Part shown: one piece after another, positions 15,152 through 23,787 of the stretch
Layout of the letters: the number at the start of each line of letters is the position of its first letter
Position numbering within the stretch: the stretch's first letter is position 1
DNA from: Bacillota bacterium
GTDB lineage: Bacteria; Bacillota; Sulfobacillia; Sulfobacillales; Sulfobacillaceae
Direction of reading: 5' to 3'
Assembly (NCBI GenBank): GCA_021841025.1
Contig: JAKBWA010000029.1
Coordinates: forward strand, 1-64,000
DNA length: 64,000 nt
Position numbers and translations under genes: made by a program
The notes under the pieces: generated by a model
Seen by the model: only the letters and a program-made list of their open reading frames with translations
What the model was told of the DNA's origin: nothing
Databases searched by the model: none

Positions 15152-16005
15152 AAGTCATTGGCTAGGGGGGTAGGCTCGGCAATAATTTCATGCCATCTGG
15201 TATCGTCGGTCACGTTAGGTTCGTTGAGCATAGTCAGTTGATCAATGGTAACGGGAAATCCGGGCAGATTTTCACCAAATCTGGCTGCTGTAAACATGAG
15301 AGCCAAGGGAACGTGGAACAAGGGAAGATGCTGACGCCCCATGCTAGCCGCTACATGACGGTACAAAGCGTTCAGTGAGAACCTTTTGGGTCCGCCAATT
15401 TCCCAAGTTTGCCCCCAGGACTGCTCAGTCGTGACAAGACGCGCAATAAGTTCGGCCACATCACTGCGCGCTACGGGCTGAAAGAGAGTGGACCCATCGC
15501 CTGGAATAGGTACAACGGGCAGACGGCACTGATTTTTGATCATGATAAAGAAAGACGACCCTCCCCCAAACAACAAAGAGGGACGCAATATTATCGACTC
15601 GACGTTCATATCGTGAATACACTCTTCGGCTTTCCATTTCGTGCGGTGGTAACGGCTTTGAGCTCCCGGCCGGGTTCCTAATGCAGACATGTGGATCAGT
15701 CTCTTCACCCCGTTTTGGACCATGGATTCAACCAGCCGTTTTGTCACCTTATAGTGCATGGTATCGAAGGTTTGACCCGTTGCCGGGTGTTCCTCAATAA
15801 TTCCCACTAAATTGATCACGGTGTCAGTCCTGGCCATCAAAGGGTTTAGGTCGACCGAACGGATATCTCCCGGCTCAAAGAGAACTTCGGGAATTAGGTT
15901 ACGTTTATGACGGGCCAAGACACTCACATCATGACCGTGCAAAACCAGTGCTTTTTGAACCGCCTGTCCCACATAACCGGTGCCGCCTGTCAGCAAAACC
16001 CGCAT
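15148..16005 (-). CDS. NAD(P)-binding atypical SDR (NDUFA9-like)
   Basis: 285 residues. The nucleotide-binding motif LLTGGTGYVG is at the N-terminus; DTVINLVGI, RLIHMSALGT, YHRTKWKAEE and the LRPSLLFG stretch are typical of atypical short-chain reductases related to complex I subunit NDUFA9 and NmrA-like proteins. The usual catalytic YxxxK is represented only by the YHRTKWKAE segment. The frame opens at 16038, but the ATG at 16005 follows an AAAGGGGGCG site and starts at MRVLLTGG. Substrate unknown. It shares overlapping stop codons with the convergent methyltransferase (15148-15151). Confidence 0.82.
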   Translation of the reverse strand: MRVLLTGGTGYVGQAVQKALVLHGHDVSVLARHKRNLIPEVLFEPGDIRSVDLNPLMARTDTVINLVGIIEEHPATGQTFDTMHYKVTKRLVESMVQNGVKRLIHMSALGTRPGAQSRYHRTKWKAEECIHDMNVESIILRPSLLFGGGSSFFIMIKNQCRLPVVPIPGDGSTLFQPVARSDVAELIARLVTTEQSWGQTWEIGGPKRFSLNALYRHVAASMGRQHLPLFHVPLALMFTAARFGENLPGFPVTIDQLTMLNEPNVTDDTRWHEIIAEPTPLANDF

Positions 16006-16057
16006 CCTGACGCCCCCTTTTTCTTTGATTATACACAAGAATTGATCTCGCCGAGAA

Positions 16058-16756
16058 TTAGTGCACCGTAATCTTCACTTCGGAATTTTCTCCGGGCAGC
16101 AAGATATATCCTGCAGCGACTATGGACAGCGTTACCGGGATCCTTTGGGTCACTTTGGTATAGGTTCCAGAGGTAGCTGCTGTGGGAATAAGGGAAAAGA
16201 AGGATTGAGTCGTGGGAGAAATGGCCTTTACCGTTCCCGAAAACGCTACACCGGGATGCGCGTCCACATAAATAGTCGCACTTTGACCGACCGCAACTTT
16301 TCGAATTTTACTCTCGGGAATATTCGCCACAACACTCACGTGAGATAACTGAACCAACGTAAACACCGGCGTTCCCGCAGAAACAGCTTGCCCATTGCGT
16401 ACTGAAATTTTTGCCACGGTACCACTTTGGGGTGCCACTATCTTGACGGTTGATGGAGAAGACGAGGAGCTGGCAGCCGATTTAGTTTTGCTGGTGGCAA
16501 GGGAACTCACAGCCCCTGGAACCAATTCTTTTCCGACGACCTGTCCTTTGGTAATGTGCTGTCCGATATGAAGTCCTAACGATTCTATCGTCCCCGTCTG
16601 TGCGGCCGACACAGGAATGCTGGGGGCGGAAATTGACGCATCTTGCGTGGATACATAATCATAGCTTTGCGTCCAGTAGTAGGCAATAATGCCGCCAATC
16701 AAAATCAAGGCTACGATAATGAGGATGTTGATAAGAATCACTCGACTTTGTTTCAC
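16058..16756 (-). CDS. Membrane-fusion protein (HlyD/EmrA type), first copy
   Basis: 232 residues. One N-terminal membrane helix (residues 7-28) is followed by a biotinyl-lipoyl-like half (SAAQTGTIESLGLHIGQHI and APQSGTVAKISVRNGQAVSA) around a Ser-rich linker (residues about 90-105), then a beta-barrel domain. Start is GTG at 16756 with AAGGAG ten bases upstream. It is the last gene of the MarR-efflux operon, 72 bases after the MFS pump gene. In a Firmicute without an outer membrane, such proteins act as extracytoplasmic adaptors. It is about 30% shorter than E. coli EmrA, because the long coiled-coil hairpin is missing. Confidence 0.82.
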   Translation of the reverse strand: MKQSRVILINILIIVALILIGGIIAYYWTQSYDYVSTQDASISAPSIPVSAAQTGTIESLGLHIGQHITKGQVVGKELVPGAVSSLATSKTKSAASSSSSPSTVKIVAPQSGTVAKISVRNGQAVSAGTPVFTLVQLSHVSVVANIPESKIRKVAVGQSATIYVDAHPGVAFSGTVKAISPTTQSFFSLIPTAATSGTYTKVTQRIPVTLSIVAAGYILLPGENSEVKITVH

Positions 16757-16816
16757 CAGTGTTCGCTCCTTTTAATGACCCTATACAGTGCACAATAAAT
16801 TTTCTTCCAAAATGCT

Positions 16817-16843
16817 GGGGCTCTCTCGTTATCCCTGAGCCCC
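16817..16843 (-). other. Hairpin at the end of the MFS gene
   Basis: GGGGCTC (16817-16823) pairs with GAGCCCC (16837-16843). It spans the MFS stop codon. The following minus-strand sequence is AGCATTTT, so at most a weak terminator that would reduce readthrough into the last gene. Confidence 0.4.
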
Positions 16844-18364
16844 TTGACGATATGTCCTAAGAAACAAAGACAACACGGCCCCCAACAAGGTAATAGCTGC
16901 ACCCAAGACGAAAATGTCGTCTATTCCCATCACAAAAGCCTCTTGTTGAATCAAATGGTACAGTCCATTGATGCTGAGAATCCTTTGACCTGGTAATACC
17001 CCGTGCCCAAGATACACGGACAGGTGATGGATAAACTGCATGCCCGGCTGAGAGTCAGGGGTATATGCGGATGCCAAAGTGCTCGCATGAAGCGCTGACT
17101 GCGATTGCAAAACTGCTGTCATAAATGCCAGTCCAAATGATCCGGCAACACGCTGCATAATATTGTTAATGGCTGATCCGCTACCGACCAAGGGCGTAGG
17201 TATAGCCGACATGCCGGCCGTAGTGGCAGGCATCATCGCCATGCCCATTCCCAATCCCCGCAATGTTAGCCACCATACCACCTGGAAAACCGGCGTCGTG
17301 GTCGATAACCCATGCAACAAAAATGTTGTGTAAGCCAAAATTAATAATCCGGTCAAGACCACCCATCTCGCACCAATACGGTCATACAAACGTCCGGACA
17401 AGGGCATCATGATAGCTGAAGCTAGGGCCGCCGGCATCATCATAAAGCCCGTTTGCATGGCGCCATAACCTGCTACGGTCTGCAAAAAAAGCGGAACATA
17501 GAAAACGCCGGAATACATGGACACGGTTATCACTATGACCAAAAGGTTGGCCATGGCAAAAGATCCACGGGCAAACACCCGGAGGTTAAGCAAAGGATGC
17601 TTCACCATGAGTTCCCATAATGTAAATAAGATGAGGAGAAGAATCGAAACGCCAAAGAGCATGACAATGGCTTCAGAGCCCCATCCCCAAGTTTGTCCTT
17701 CCGACAATGCCAAAAGCAGCCCGAAAAGACCCATCGCCGATAAAGCAAACCCCACGAAATCGAAGGGTCCTGTCACTCCTTTGGGAAATTTTGGGACATA
17801 GGCCAACGCCAAGACCGAACCGATGATGCCTATTGGCACGTTAATGTAGAAAATCAGACGCCAGTCCACATATTGCACCAACCACCCTCCCAAGGCCGGG
17901 CCAATAGCAGGGGCTACAATTATGCCCAATCCCCAGAATCCCATGGCTGTTCCAATCCGGTGCCTGGGCACCATACGGTATACCATAGCCATCGTAATAG
18001 GCATGATCAGCCCGCCGCCCAAGGCTTGCAACACCCGGAACATTGTGAGCACGGAGAGGCTCCACGACAACCCGGACAAGGCTGACCCTACCGTAAAAAC
18101 CACTAATGACAGGACATAAATGCGGCGATATCCAAAGCGTTCACCCAAATATCCAGCCAAGGGCACAACGACACCCAAAGTCAGCATGTAAATAGTGACA
18201 ACCCATTGTACCTGCGCCGTATTCACGGAGAACACACTTTCCAATTTCGGTATGGCAATATTGACGATGGAGGTGTCCAAAATGGCCATAAACCCACCTG
18301 CAATAAGGACGGCCAACGCCACACCCCAATTGTTAGCGATAGTTGATGAATCCTCTCGTGCCAT
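16829..18364 (-). CDS. MFS drug efflux transporter (DHA2, 14 TM)
   Basis: 511 residues with 14 predicted membrane helices, the DHA2/EmrB subfamily. Family marks are LDTSIVNIAIPKLES in helix 1, the motif-A-like GYLGERFGYRRIY loop, and GWRLIFYINVPIG-type sequence (DWRLIFYINVPIGI). It exports toxic organic compounds by proton antiport. A TTG at 18370 is seven bases from AGGAGG and could be the true start; the ATG at 18364 is nine bases after GGAAGG and is given. It lies between two membrane-fusion protein genes in an operon headed by a MarR gene. Confidence 0.9.
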   Translation of the reverse strand: MAREDSSTIANNWGVALAVLIAGGFMAILDTSIVNIAIPKLESVFSVNTAQVQWVVTIYMLTLGVVVPLAGYLGERFGYRRIYVLSLVVFTVGSALSGLSWSLSVLTMFRVLQALGGGLIMPITMAMVYRMVPRHRIGTAMGFWGLGIIVAPAIGPALGGWLVQYVDWRLIFYINVPIGIIGSVLALAYVPKFPKGVTGPFDFVGFALSAMGLFGLLLALSEGQTWGWGSEAIVMLFGVSILLLILFTLWELMVKHPLLNLRVFARGSFAMANLLVIVITVSMYSGVFYVPLFLQTVAGYGAMQTGFMMMPAALASAIMMPLSGRLYDRIGARWVVLTGLLILAYTTFLLHGLSTTTPVFQVVWWLTLRGLGMGMAMMPATTAGMSAIPTPLVGSGSAINNIMQRVAGSFGLAFMTAVLQSQSALHASTLASAYTPDSQPGMQFIHHLSVYLGHGVLPGQRILSINGLYHLIQQEAFVMGIDDIFVLGAAITLLGAVLSLFLRTYRQGAQG

Positions 18365-18406
18365 TCTCAAATACCTTCCTCCTGCTTCCTGGTTACGAAC
18401 CGCTTT

Positions 18407-19027
18407 TTAGAAATGGATGCGTACAGACGCATTTTCTCCTGCGATGAATACCTTTCCGCCTGGATTTACCGATATGGTTACCGGCACCCATTCTTGTTTT
18501 TTAGAGAAACTGCCAACTGGGAGCAAGGGGGACAATGTTCGCAATGTCGTTGATCCAACATGCGACACCCGTCCGGTAAAGGTTGTACCGGGAAACGCAC
18601 TTAATGTGACGTTAGCCACTTGCCCCACCGCCACCTTGCCAGCACGGGATTCCGGGATTTCAGCCACGATCTGACTCTTTCCCTGCTGGACAATCGCCAT
18701 CAAATCCGTCCCGTCCATGACGTCGGCCCCAGTTGACACCCCCAAAGACCCCACTGTTCCCTCCCTAGGTGCGGCAACAGTCAGGGTTTTTCCGGCAACG
18801 GTCGTGATCTGAGCGAGGCTCTGGCCCGTTTTCACATGTTCGCCAGTGTGCACCAGCACCTGGTTCACAGTTCCGGAGTTTGAAGCGGAAACCCAGACAT
18901 AAGGAGCCGTCACGAATGCGTAGGGCGACTCTACGTAATGCGCTTGATTCCACGTATAAAATCCCGCAATGCCCCCCAGTATCATCACGCCCAGGATTGC
19001 CACCAAACCAAAAACCCACCGGGGCAT
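18407..19027 (-). CDS. Membrane-fusion protein (HlyD/EmrA type), second copy
   Basis: 206 residues. Membrane helix at residues 5-25, then two lipoyl-like halves (SASNSGTVNQVLVHTGEHVK and APREGTVGSLGVSTGADV) and a beta-barrel domain ending AGENASVRIHF. The same architecture as the gene on the other side of the pump (closing PGENSEVKITVH), but clearly divergent in sequence. It starts four bases after the end of the preceding gene, whose last codons hold its GAAGGAAGG ribosome binding site. The two copies may form a heteromeric adaptor. Confidence 0.82.
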   Translation of the reverse strand: MPRWVFGLVAILGVMILGGIAGFYTWNQAHYVESPYAFVTAPYVWVSASNSGTVNQVLVHTGEHVKTGQSLAQITTVAGKTLTVAAPREGTVGSLGVSTGADVMDGTDLMAIVQQGKSQIVAEIPESRAGKVAVGQVANVTLSAFPGTTFTGRVSHVGSTTLRTLSPLLPVGSFSKKQEWVPVTISVNPGGKVFIAGENASVRIHF

Positions 19028-19031
19028 TGGT

Positions 19032-19859
19032 TCACCTTCCTTCTGTTGTTTCCGAACCCTGGGCTTCGTGCTCCCAGTGGTCTAATAAACTCGTGTAACC
19101 CATTTGCAAAATTTCTATTTCCTCGAAACGCTCTTGCGCTTGGGTCATGCGTTCGAGCCGGATTCTCATACCAACCGCCTGGCGATATAAATCATCATCC
19201 GAAAGATGAGCCCAGCAACTGTCCTTATCAATTTCCTGCCACAACAGATCGGCTTCTTGGGAAAGGTCCTCCATGCGTTCTGCAATATCTTCTTTACTTA
19301 GCATGGTTCCATAGCGATCTAAGTGAAATACCGGTTCAACTCCATTGGCCCATGCCTCGTAACCTTGTGACAAAATAAATAGCTCTAAGAGCCGGCGCAA
19401 TTGACGAGGCCTTTCATCATAAGCTTGCGATTCGTCTTCAGGGTGATTTTTCATCACGACCTCTGCCACCATCACGGCGCGACTGTGGATATCCCTGGCT
19501 TTATAGCGCCAGCGAGTTCGTGAGATTTCACCGTGAAGAGAGTCAACCCGACCTCGAAGTGTTGTCTTCATAACATTCTTTCCCGGCGACCCAGACGTCT
19601 CTTCCGGTAGGGAATAAACCTGTGGCGAAGGCGTATCGGTCTGGGATGTTTTGGCGTTCGCAGGTGACATTCCTTCCTCCAACAAAGACTCTTCTCGCTC
19701 TCTCTTTCCTAATAACACCGATATGACCCCCGTGAGGATACCGAGACTAATTAGCCCCCACCCCCAAATCGCACCCAGAGATGGTTGACTGATCAGCAAA
19801 TACAGTCCTAATCCCACACCCCCTATGGCTTCGATAATACCGGCAATCAATAATCCCAT
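19032..19859 (-). CDS. Membrane-anchored protein of unknown function
   Basis: 275 residues, family not recognised. Two hydrophobic segments (residues 3-24 and 29-50) form an N-terminal hairpin, followed by a Ser/Pro-rich linker (about 60-95) and a charged, mostly helical cytoplasmic part (about 100-275) with coiled-coil character (RLRRLLELF-like and EERMEDLSQEADLLWQEIDKD-like stretches). It is in the efflux operon, just before the second membrane-fusion gene. A structural or regulatory role in the pump is only suggested by position. Confidence 0.7.
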   Translation of the reverse strand: MGLLIAGIIEAIGGVGLGLYLLISQPSLGAIWGWGLISLGILTGVISVLLGKREREESLLEEGMSPANAKTSQTDTPSPQVYSLPEETSGSPGKNVMKTTLRGRVDSLHGEISRTRWRYKARDIHSRAVMVAEVVMKNHPEDESQAYDERPRQLRRLLELFILSQGYEAWANGVEPVFHLDRYGTMLSKEDIAERMEDLSQEADLLWQEIDKDSCWAHLSDDDLYRQAVGMRIRLERMTQAQERFEEIEILQMGYTSLLDHWEHEAQGSETTEGR

Positions 19860-20031
19860 TAAAAATCGGCTCCCTTTGCATTATCCTGGACTTCCTTGGC
19901 ACATCCTGATTTGCTGAAGGCAAAGATGAGAACGACAAAAGACAGCAGAAGAGGTCGCCCTACCGTTGCACGTCCTTAACTTTGGCGATCCATCCAGCCA
20001 ACGTCCCATGACCATAGTTCATGCCCAAACA

Positions 20032-20490
20032 TCATTCGTCCGGTTCACTGGATTCCTCTATCTTCTCAATGAGTGTTACTAAAGTCTTCAAATCGGATTC
20101 TGTCATTCGCGAAAAAAGATGATCGAGAAATTCCCGCCTCTGTTTTTGCAGTTCTGCAATCTGTATGCATCCCAAAGACGACAATTGGACCAGAACCACA
20201 CGGCGGTCGGAGTCTTGGCGGAATCGATCAATGAACTTTTGATTTGCTAAGCGGTCAATCATAGCACTGGCACTGGCTAGAGATAACCCGAGCTGATCGG
20301 CCACGTCACTCACCGTCATGGATCCTAAATCACTCAAGAGTTTGAGCAGAGAGTACTGGTCCATGGTAAGAGTTTCTTGCGCCATCCGCTGACGCATTTT
20401 ACGACCGATCCGGGAAAAACTCCGATCCAACGTCTCGATATACGTGTCCCGTTCGTCCAAATAATTCACCTTCTTGATAATACACATCAT
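20032..20490 (-). CDS. MarR-family transcriptional regulator
   Basis: 152 residues from the first ATG. It has the winged helix-turn-helix of MarR (MDQYSLLKLLSDLG, MTVSDVADQLGLSLASASAMIDRL, then the wing RFRQDSDRRVVLVQLSSLG). Neither ATG (20490, 20487) has a ribosome binding site, whereas a TTG at 20460 lies six bases after GAAGGTG and would give 142 residues; the promoter I see (20477-20506) fits the TTG better. It heads the efflux operon, 172 bases before the membrane-anchored protein, and probably represses it until a ligand binds. Confidence 0.85.
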   Translation of the reverse strand: MMCIIKKVNYLDERDTYIETLDRSFSRIGRKMRQRMAQETLTMDQYSLLKLLSDLGSMTVSDVADQLGLSLASASAMIDRLANQKFIDRFRQDSDRRVVLVQLSSLGCIQIAELQKQRREFLDHLFSRMTESDLKTLVTLIEKIEESSEPDE

Positions 20491-20506
20491 TAACTATTAA
20501 CGTAAA
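20477..20506 (-). promoter_or_regulatory. Promoter with operator for the MarR-efflux operon
   Basis: On the minus strand TTTACG (20506-20501), an 18-base spacer, and TATTAT (20482-20477). The spacer contains TTAATAGTTAA (20500-20490), an 11-base near-palindrome (4 of 5 pairs). An operator between the two boxes is the classic layout for autorepression. It overlaps the upstream ATG codons of marR, which argues for the TTG start at 20460. Confidence 0.5.
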
Positions 20507-20667
20507 TTAATCTTATTACTAGCAAATAAAAAAGTCAAGACCATCGAATGCGTGCACTCATTGCAGGATATTTTTATGTGCTGTGTCATTTTGTCTTGTC
20601 AGGATGCCGCTATGCCTAAAGAAACTGTTACAAACTTTTATACCACTAACACCGTCTTAGGACAGGT

Positions 20668-21579
20668 CTACTTTTTCGTCAGATTACGCGCAAAAAAGAG
20701 TAGGTTAGCAGGACGTTCCGCAATCCGGCGCAAGTAATAGGAATACCAGTCACGCCCCCAAGGGACATAAACGCGCGCACGGTATCCGTCTTTCGCCAGT
20801 TCTTCTAAAACTGATTGTTTTACCCCGTAAAGCATTTGAAATTCAAACGCGTCTCGGGGAATGTTATGTTCTTTTACGTACCGCAAGATCTGTCCGATGA
20901 TCACTTCATCATGAGTAGCGACTGCCGTAAAATTTCCCCGGGACATGCTGTATTTAACCAAACGCACGTAGTTGTCATCGACATCCGGTTTTGAGGGAAA
21001 GGCGATGGATTGGGGTTCCATGTAGGCTCCCTTGACAATTCGGATATTCTTCGGTGTTTCAGAGAGCATTTTCAAATCGTCCATGCTCCGGTAAAGATAG
21101 GCTTGCAAAACAATGCCCACATGTTGCGGATACTGAGCCCAGGTCTCTAGAAATAAGTTCAGCGTGTCGGTTGTAACATGCGAGTCTTCCATGTCGATGC
21201 GGACAAAATTCCCATACTCGCGAGCTCTTTCCACAATCTGCTTGAGATTATTACGCGCCACGTCTTTGGACAAACCAAGACCCATCATAGTCAATTTCAG
21301 CGAAACATGTGAGTTGACACCTTCTTGATGAATGACATCCAGCATGCGCAGATAGCTTTCCCGGGCTAGATCAGCCTCAGCCAACTGCGTAACCGATTCT
21401 CCCAAATGGTCAAGCGTGACCCCTATTCCCTTCTCGTTGAGGTTCAGCACCACTTGAATCGCTTCGTCTAAGGTCGCACCGGCGACGAACCTCTTGGCTC
21501 CTAACTGCATTCCATATTGCTGCATGGTGTGTGCCACCAACCAGTTGTTCCCTACCCCTAAAATAAGCTGCCTGAACAC
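20668..21579 (-). CDS. Proline dehydrogenase
   Basis: 303 residues, the monofunctional PRODH TIM barrel that oxidises proline to pyrroline-5-carboxylate with FAD and passes electrons to quinone. Signature segments are IRIVKGAYMEP, AVATHDEVI, FEFQMLYGV and the C-terminal RVYVPWGRDWYSYYLRRIAE. A GTG at 21579 lies seven bases after GAGGAGGAG at the end of truA, so the gene is probably translated from the truA transcript; a TTG just before is less likely. No pyrroline-5-carboxylate dehydrogenase is in the window. Confidence 0.93.
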   Translation of the reverse strand: MFRQLILGVGNNWLVAHTMQQYGMQLGAKRFVAGATLDEAIQVVLNLNEKGIGVTLDHLGESVTQLAEADLARESYLRMLDVIHQEGVNSHVSLKLTMMGLGLSKDVARNNLKQIVERAREYGNFVRIDMEDSHVTTDTLNLFLETWAQYPQHVGIVLQAYLYRSMDDLKMLSETPKNIRIVKGAYMEPQSIAFPSKPDVDDNYVRLVKYSMSRGNFTAVATHDEVIIGQILRYVKEHNIPRDAFEFQMLYGVKQSVLEELAKDGYRARVYVPWGRDWYSYYLRRIAERPANLLFFARNLTKK

Positions 21580-21591
21580 CAAAACTCCTCC

Positions 21592-22344
21592 TCATTCTGT
21601 CCCCATATCTCCATAATCGATCCGTTTCAATATTAATCCCTTAGCAGGCGCAACCAATCCGATTTTATCACCGTGGGGATTTTCAAGTCCTTCATACAAT
21701 ATAGACAAATCACCCGTTTTCGCGCAAAACATCATAGCGCCGACGAGATGTCGCACCATACGGTATAAAAATCCGTCCGCACCAATATCGTAACGCCAAA
21801 TCAGGCCATGCTGCTCCATAACCCATCGGCTTTGAAACACATGCCGGGTAGTCGTTTGGGCTGAAGATCCCTCCGACCGAAAAGCCCTAAAGTCATGCCG
21901 ACCTCGTATGGTATCTGCCGCGCGGGTCAATATGCCCCATGACAACGGTTGCTCCATCACAGCGACATACCTCGCTTGTCCCGGCCAGGGAACAAAGTCA
22001 GCGATCCACACACGGTAGCTGTAATATTTTGCTTGCGCATCTTGAATAGGCCGAAATGTTTCGGGAACCCACCTTACTGCACGTACGGACAAATCGGAAG
22101 GAAGGCGGTGATTAAGCACCGTCGTCAACTTATCTAGAGGTATGGGAACGGATCCCGTCCACACGACGACCTGACCCCAGGCATGAACACCGGCATCTGT
22201 TCGACTAGCACCCTTCACTTTGCCCGGACCCAGCAATTGGCTTAAGTGGCGTTCTAATTCTCCTTGCACCGTACGCTGGCCGGGTTGTTTTTGAAATCCT
22301 GAAAAATCTGTTCCGTCATATGCCACCAACAAACGCAAGTACAT
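21592..22344 (-). CDS. truA: tRNA pseudouridine(38-40) synthase
   Basis: 250 residues. It modifies U38-40 in the anticodon stem-loop of tRNAs. The catalytic segment GASRTDAGVHAWGQ holds the nucleophile Asp50; YDGTDFSGFQKQPGQRTVQG is the conserved N-terminus and YRMVRHLVG the C-terminal signature. It follows ecfT by one base, the usual Firmicute order after rplQ-ecfA1-ecfA2-ecfT. Confidence 0.96.
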   Translation of the reverse strand: MYLRLLVAYDGTDFSGFQKQPGQRTVQGELERHLSQLLGPGKVKGASRTDAGVHAWGQVVVWTGSVPIPLDKLTTVLNHRLPSDLSVRAVRWVPETFRPIQDAQAKYYSYRVWIADFVPWPGQARYVAVMEQPLSWGILTRAADTIRGRHDFRAFRSEGSSAQTTTRHVFQSRWVMEQHGLIWRYDIGADGFLYRMVRHLVGAMMFCAKTGDLSILYEGLENPHGDKIGLVAPAKGLILKRIDYGDMGTE

Positions 22345-22345
22345 C

Positions 22346-23041
22346 TTAAATCAACACTTTCCAAGTTAGTAGAAAAACAACCCACGACGCAATCGTAATC
22401 CATGTATCCCTTGGATTCCATTTAGATACAACAGGGACGATTTGTGCACGCCAACCCCGTGCCCAGATTGATTCCGCAATCAGCTCACTGCGCAATATGC
22501 TGATCATAACCAGCGGCGTCAAAAACCGCAGGCGATCCTTCCAATATCCTTTGTGCCCGGCCAATTGGCGTCTCATCCGCACATCGGTAGTCACTCTCTT
22601 GGCGGTAATTCGCAATTCCGGAATATAGCGCATCACCAATAATGCCATCAACGATATTTGTCCAATAATGGCTCGTGGCCCCAACCACTTTTTCAGCACT
22701 TTTTCCACTTGATGAATCATTTCCCGAGGCGCAGAGAGATGCACGATAAGGATACTGAGCCACAAGGCGCAGCCAAAATGCAAGCCGTCCCATAGGGCCC
22801 GGGAAAAGTTATGATCTTGATGATTCACAATGGCTAACAAAGCCCACAGCCCCGGTCCCAATATAAGACCAAACAGCTCAGTTCGCGTCATGCGGATATG
22901 ATAACGGTACTGAATGCCGAATAATATGACGATTTCTGCCCCTGCAAGCCACGCCTCATTGGTCGCAAACAGAATAATTAAGCCTAAAAAGAGAATTTGC
23001 AGTATGACCAACGGATTTATTGGTGCCGCACTTGATTCCAC
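22346..23041 (-). CDS. ecfT: ECF transporter transmembrane subunit EcfT
   Basis: 231 residues with about five membrane helices. The coupling-helix region ends with ESIWARGWRAQ, the Ala-Arg-Gly signature that contacts the EcfA ATPases. With EcfA1 and EcfA2 it forms the energizing module shared by vitamin and metal-binding S components. The start is GTG at 23041 with AGGTGG seven bases upstream, so the gene overlaps the end of ecfA2 by 25 bases. The S components are not in this window. Confidence 0.9.
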   Translation of the reverse strand: MESSAAPINPLVILQILFLGLIILFATNEAWLAGAEIVILFGIQYRYHIRMTRTELFGLILGPGLWALLAIVNHQDHNFSRALWDGLHFGCALWLSILIVHLSAPREMIHQVEKVLKKWLGPRAIIGQISLMALLVMRYIPELRITAKRVTTDVRMRRQLAGHKGYWKDRLRFLTPLVMISILRSELIAESIWARGWRAQIVPVVSKWNPRDTWITIASWVVFLLTWKVLI

Positions 23042-23787
23042 AATTTCACCACCTGTTGCAAGGCTCGCTCAGCATCAATCCATCCTCGGAAAGATACTGG
23101 CGCATTTCGGTTAAGCAGATCACGCCAAAGTTCTTCCAAGGGACTCTGTGCAGACAGGGTATGATGATGCCATAACTTGCCCAAATCGGTAGCACTACTG
23201 TCTAATGTCTTCTCGCACCAAAACCCCGTTTCCATAAAAGACAACAACCATGGCCAGTCGTGGCTGATGACCAAGGTTAGACGGGATAATTCTTGTGAAA
23301 TCAGCCATCGTTTTAACTCCTCACGCCAAAACCCATCAAGTCCTTCCGTCGGTTCATCTAACAACAAGACATCGGGGTTAAGCAGATCATAGGCGGCCAA
23401 TACCACGCGACGTTTCTGACCTGTGCTCAAGGTCCACGGTGACTGATTCCAGAGGGATCCCAACTGCCATCGTGCCACAATCTGGTCGACTCTTTGCTGC
23501 CAACGAGAGTCACTTTGTTTTTTTCCCCTAAAAGCCCAAAGCAGTTCATTGGCAACAGTTGACTCAGTTAATTGATGCTCCGGATGCTGCATAACGCATC
23601 CTACACGCTCATTAATGACTACGGTTCCATGGCGTACCTTGAGTTCTTGGTATAACAAAGAAAAAAATTGACTCTTTCCAGAGCCATTGGGGCCCACTAC
23701 CCCATACAGTCCCTTTTCTGGAGCCTGCCAGAAAGGAATCCGCAGCTCAGAGAAAGGCAATGTGACATTTTCAATTAAAATGGCCAT
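23017..23787 (-). CDS. ecfA2: ECF transporter ATPase EcfA2
   Basis: 256 residues, ABC ATPase. Walker A is GPNGSGKSQ, the Q-loop lies in VMQHPEHQLTE, the signature is STGQKRRVVL (LSGGQ degenerate to LSTGQ), Walker B is DVLLLDEPTEGLD, and the switch histidine is in VISHDW. It overlaps ecfA1 by 13 bases and ecfT by 25. I assign the A2 name from gene order (second ATPase after rplQ). Confidence 0.88.
   Translation of the reverse strand: MAILIENVTLPFSELRIPFWQAPEKGLYGVVGPNGSGKSQFFSLLYQELKVRHGTVVINERVGCVMQHPEHQLTESTVANELLWAFRGKKQSDSRWQQRVDQIVARWQLGSLWNQSPWTLSTGQKRRVVLAAYDLLNPDVLLLDEPTEGLDGFWREELKRWLISQELSRLTLVISHDWPWLLSFMETGFWCEKTLDSSATDLGKLWHHHTLSAQSPLEELWRDLLNRNAPVSFRGWIDAERALQQVVKLWNQVRHQ

Noticed and set aside
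20552-20737. 61-codon plus-strand frame upstream of marR
   Set aside because: Runs antisense into the end of the proline dehydrogenase gene and has no supporting signals.
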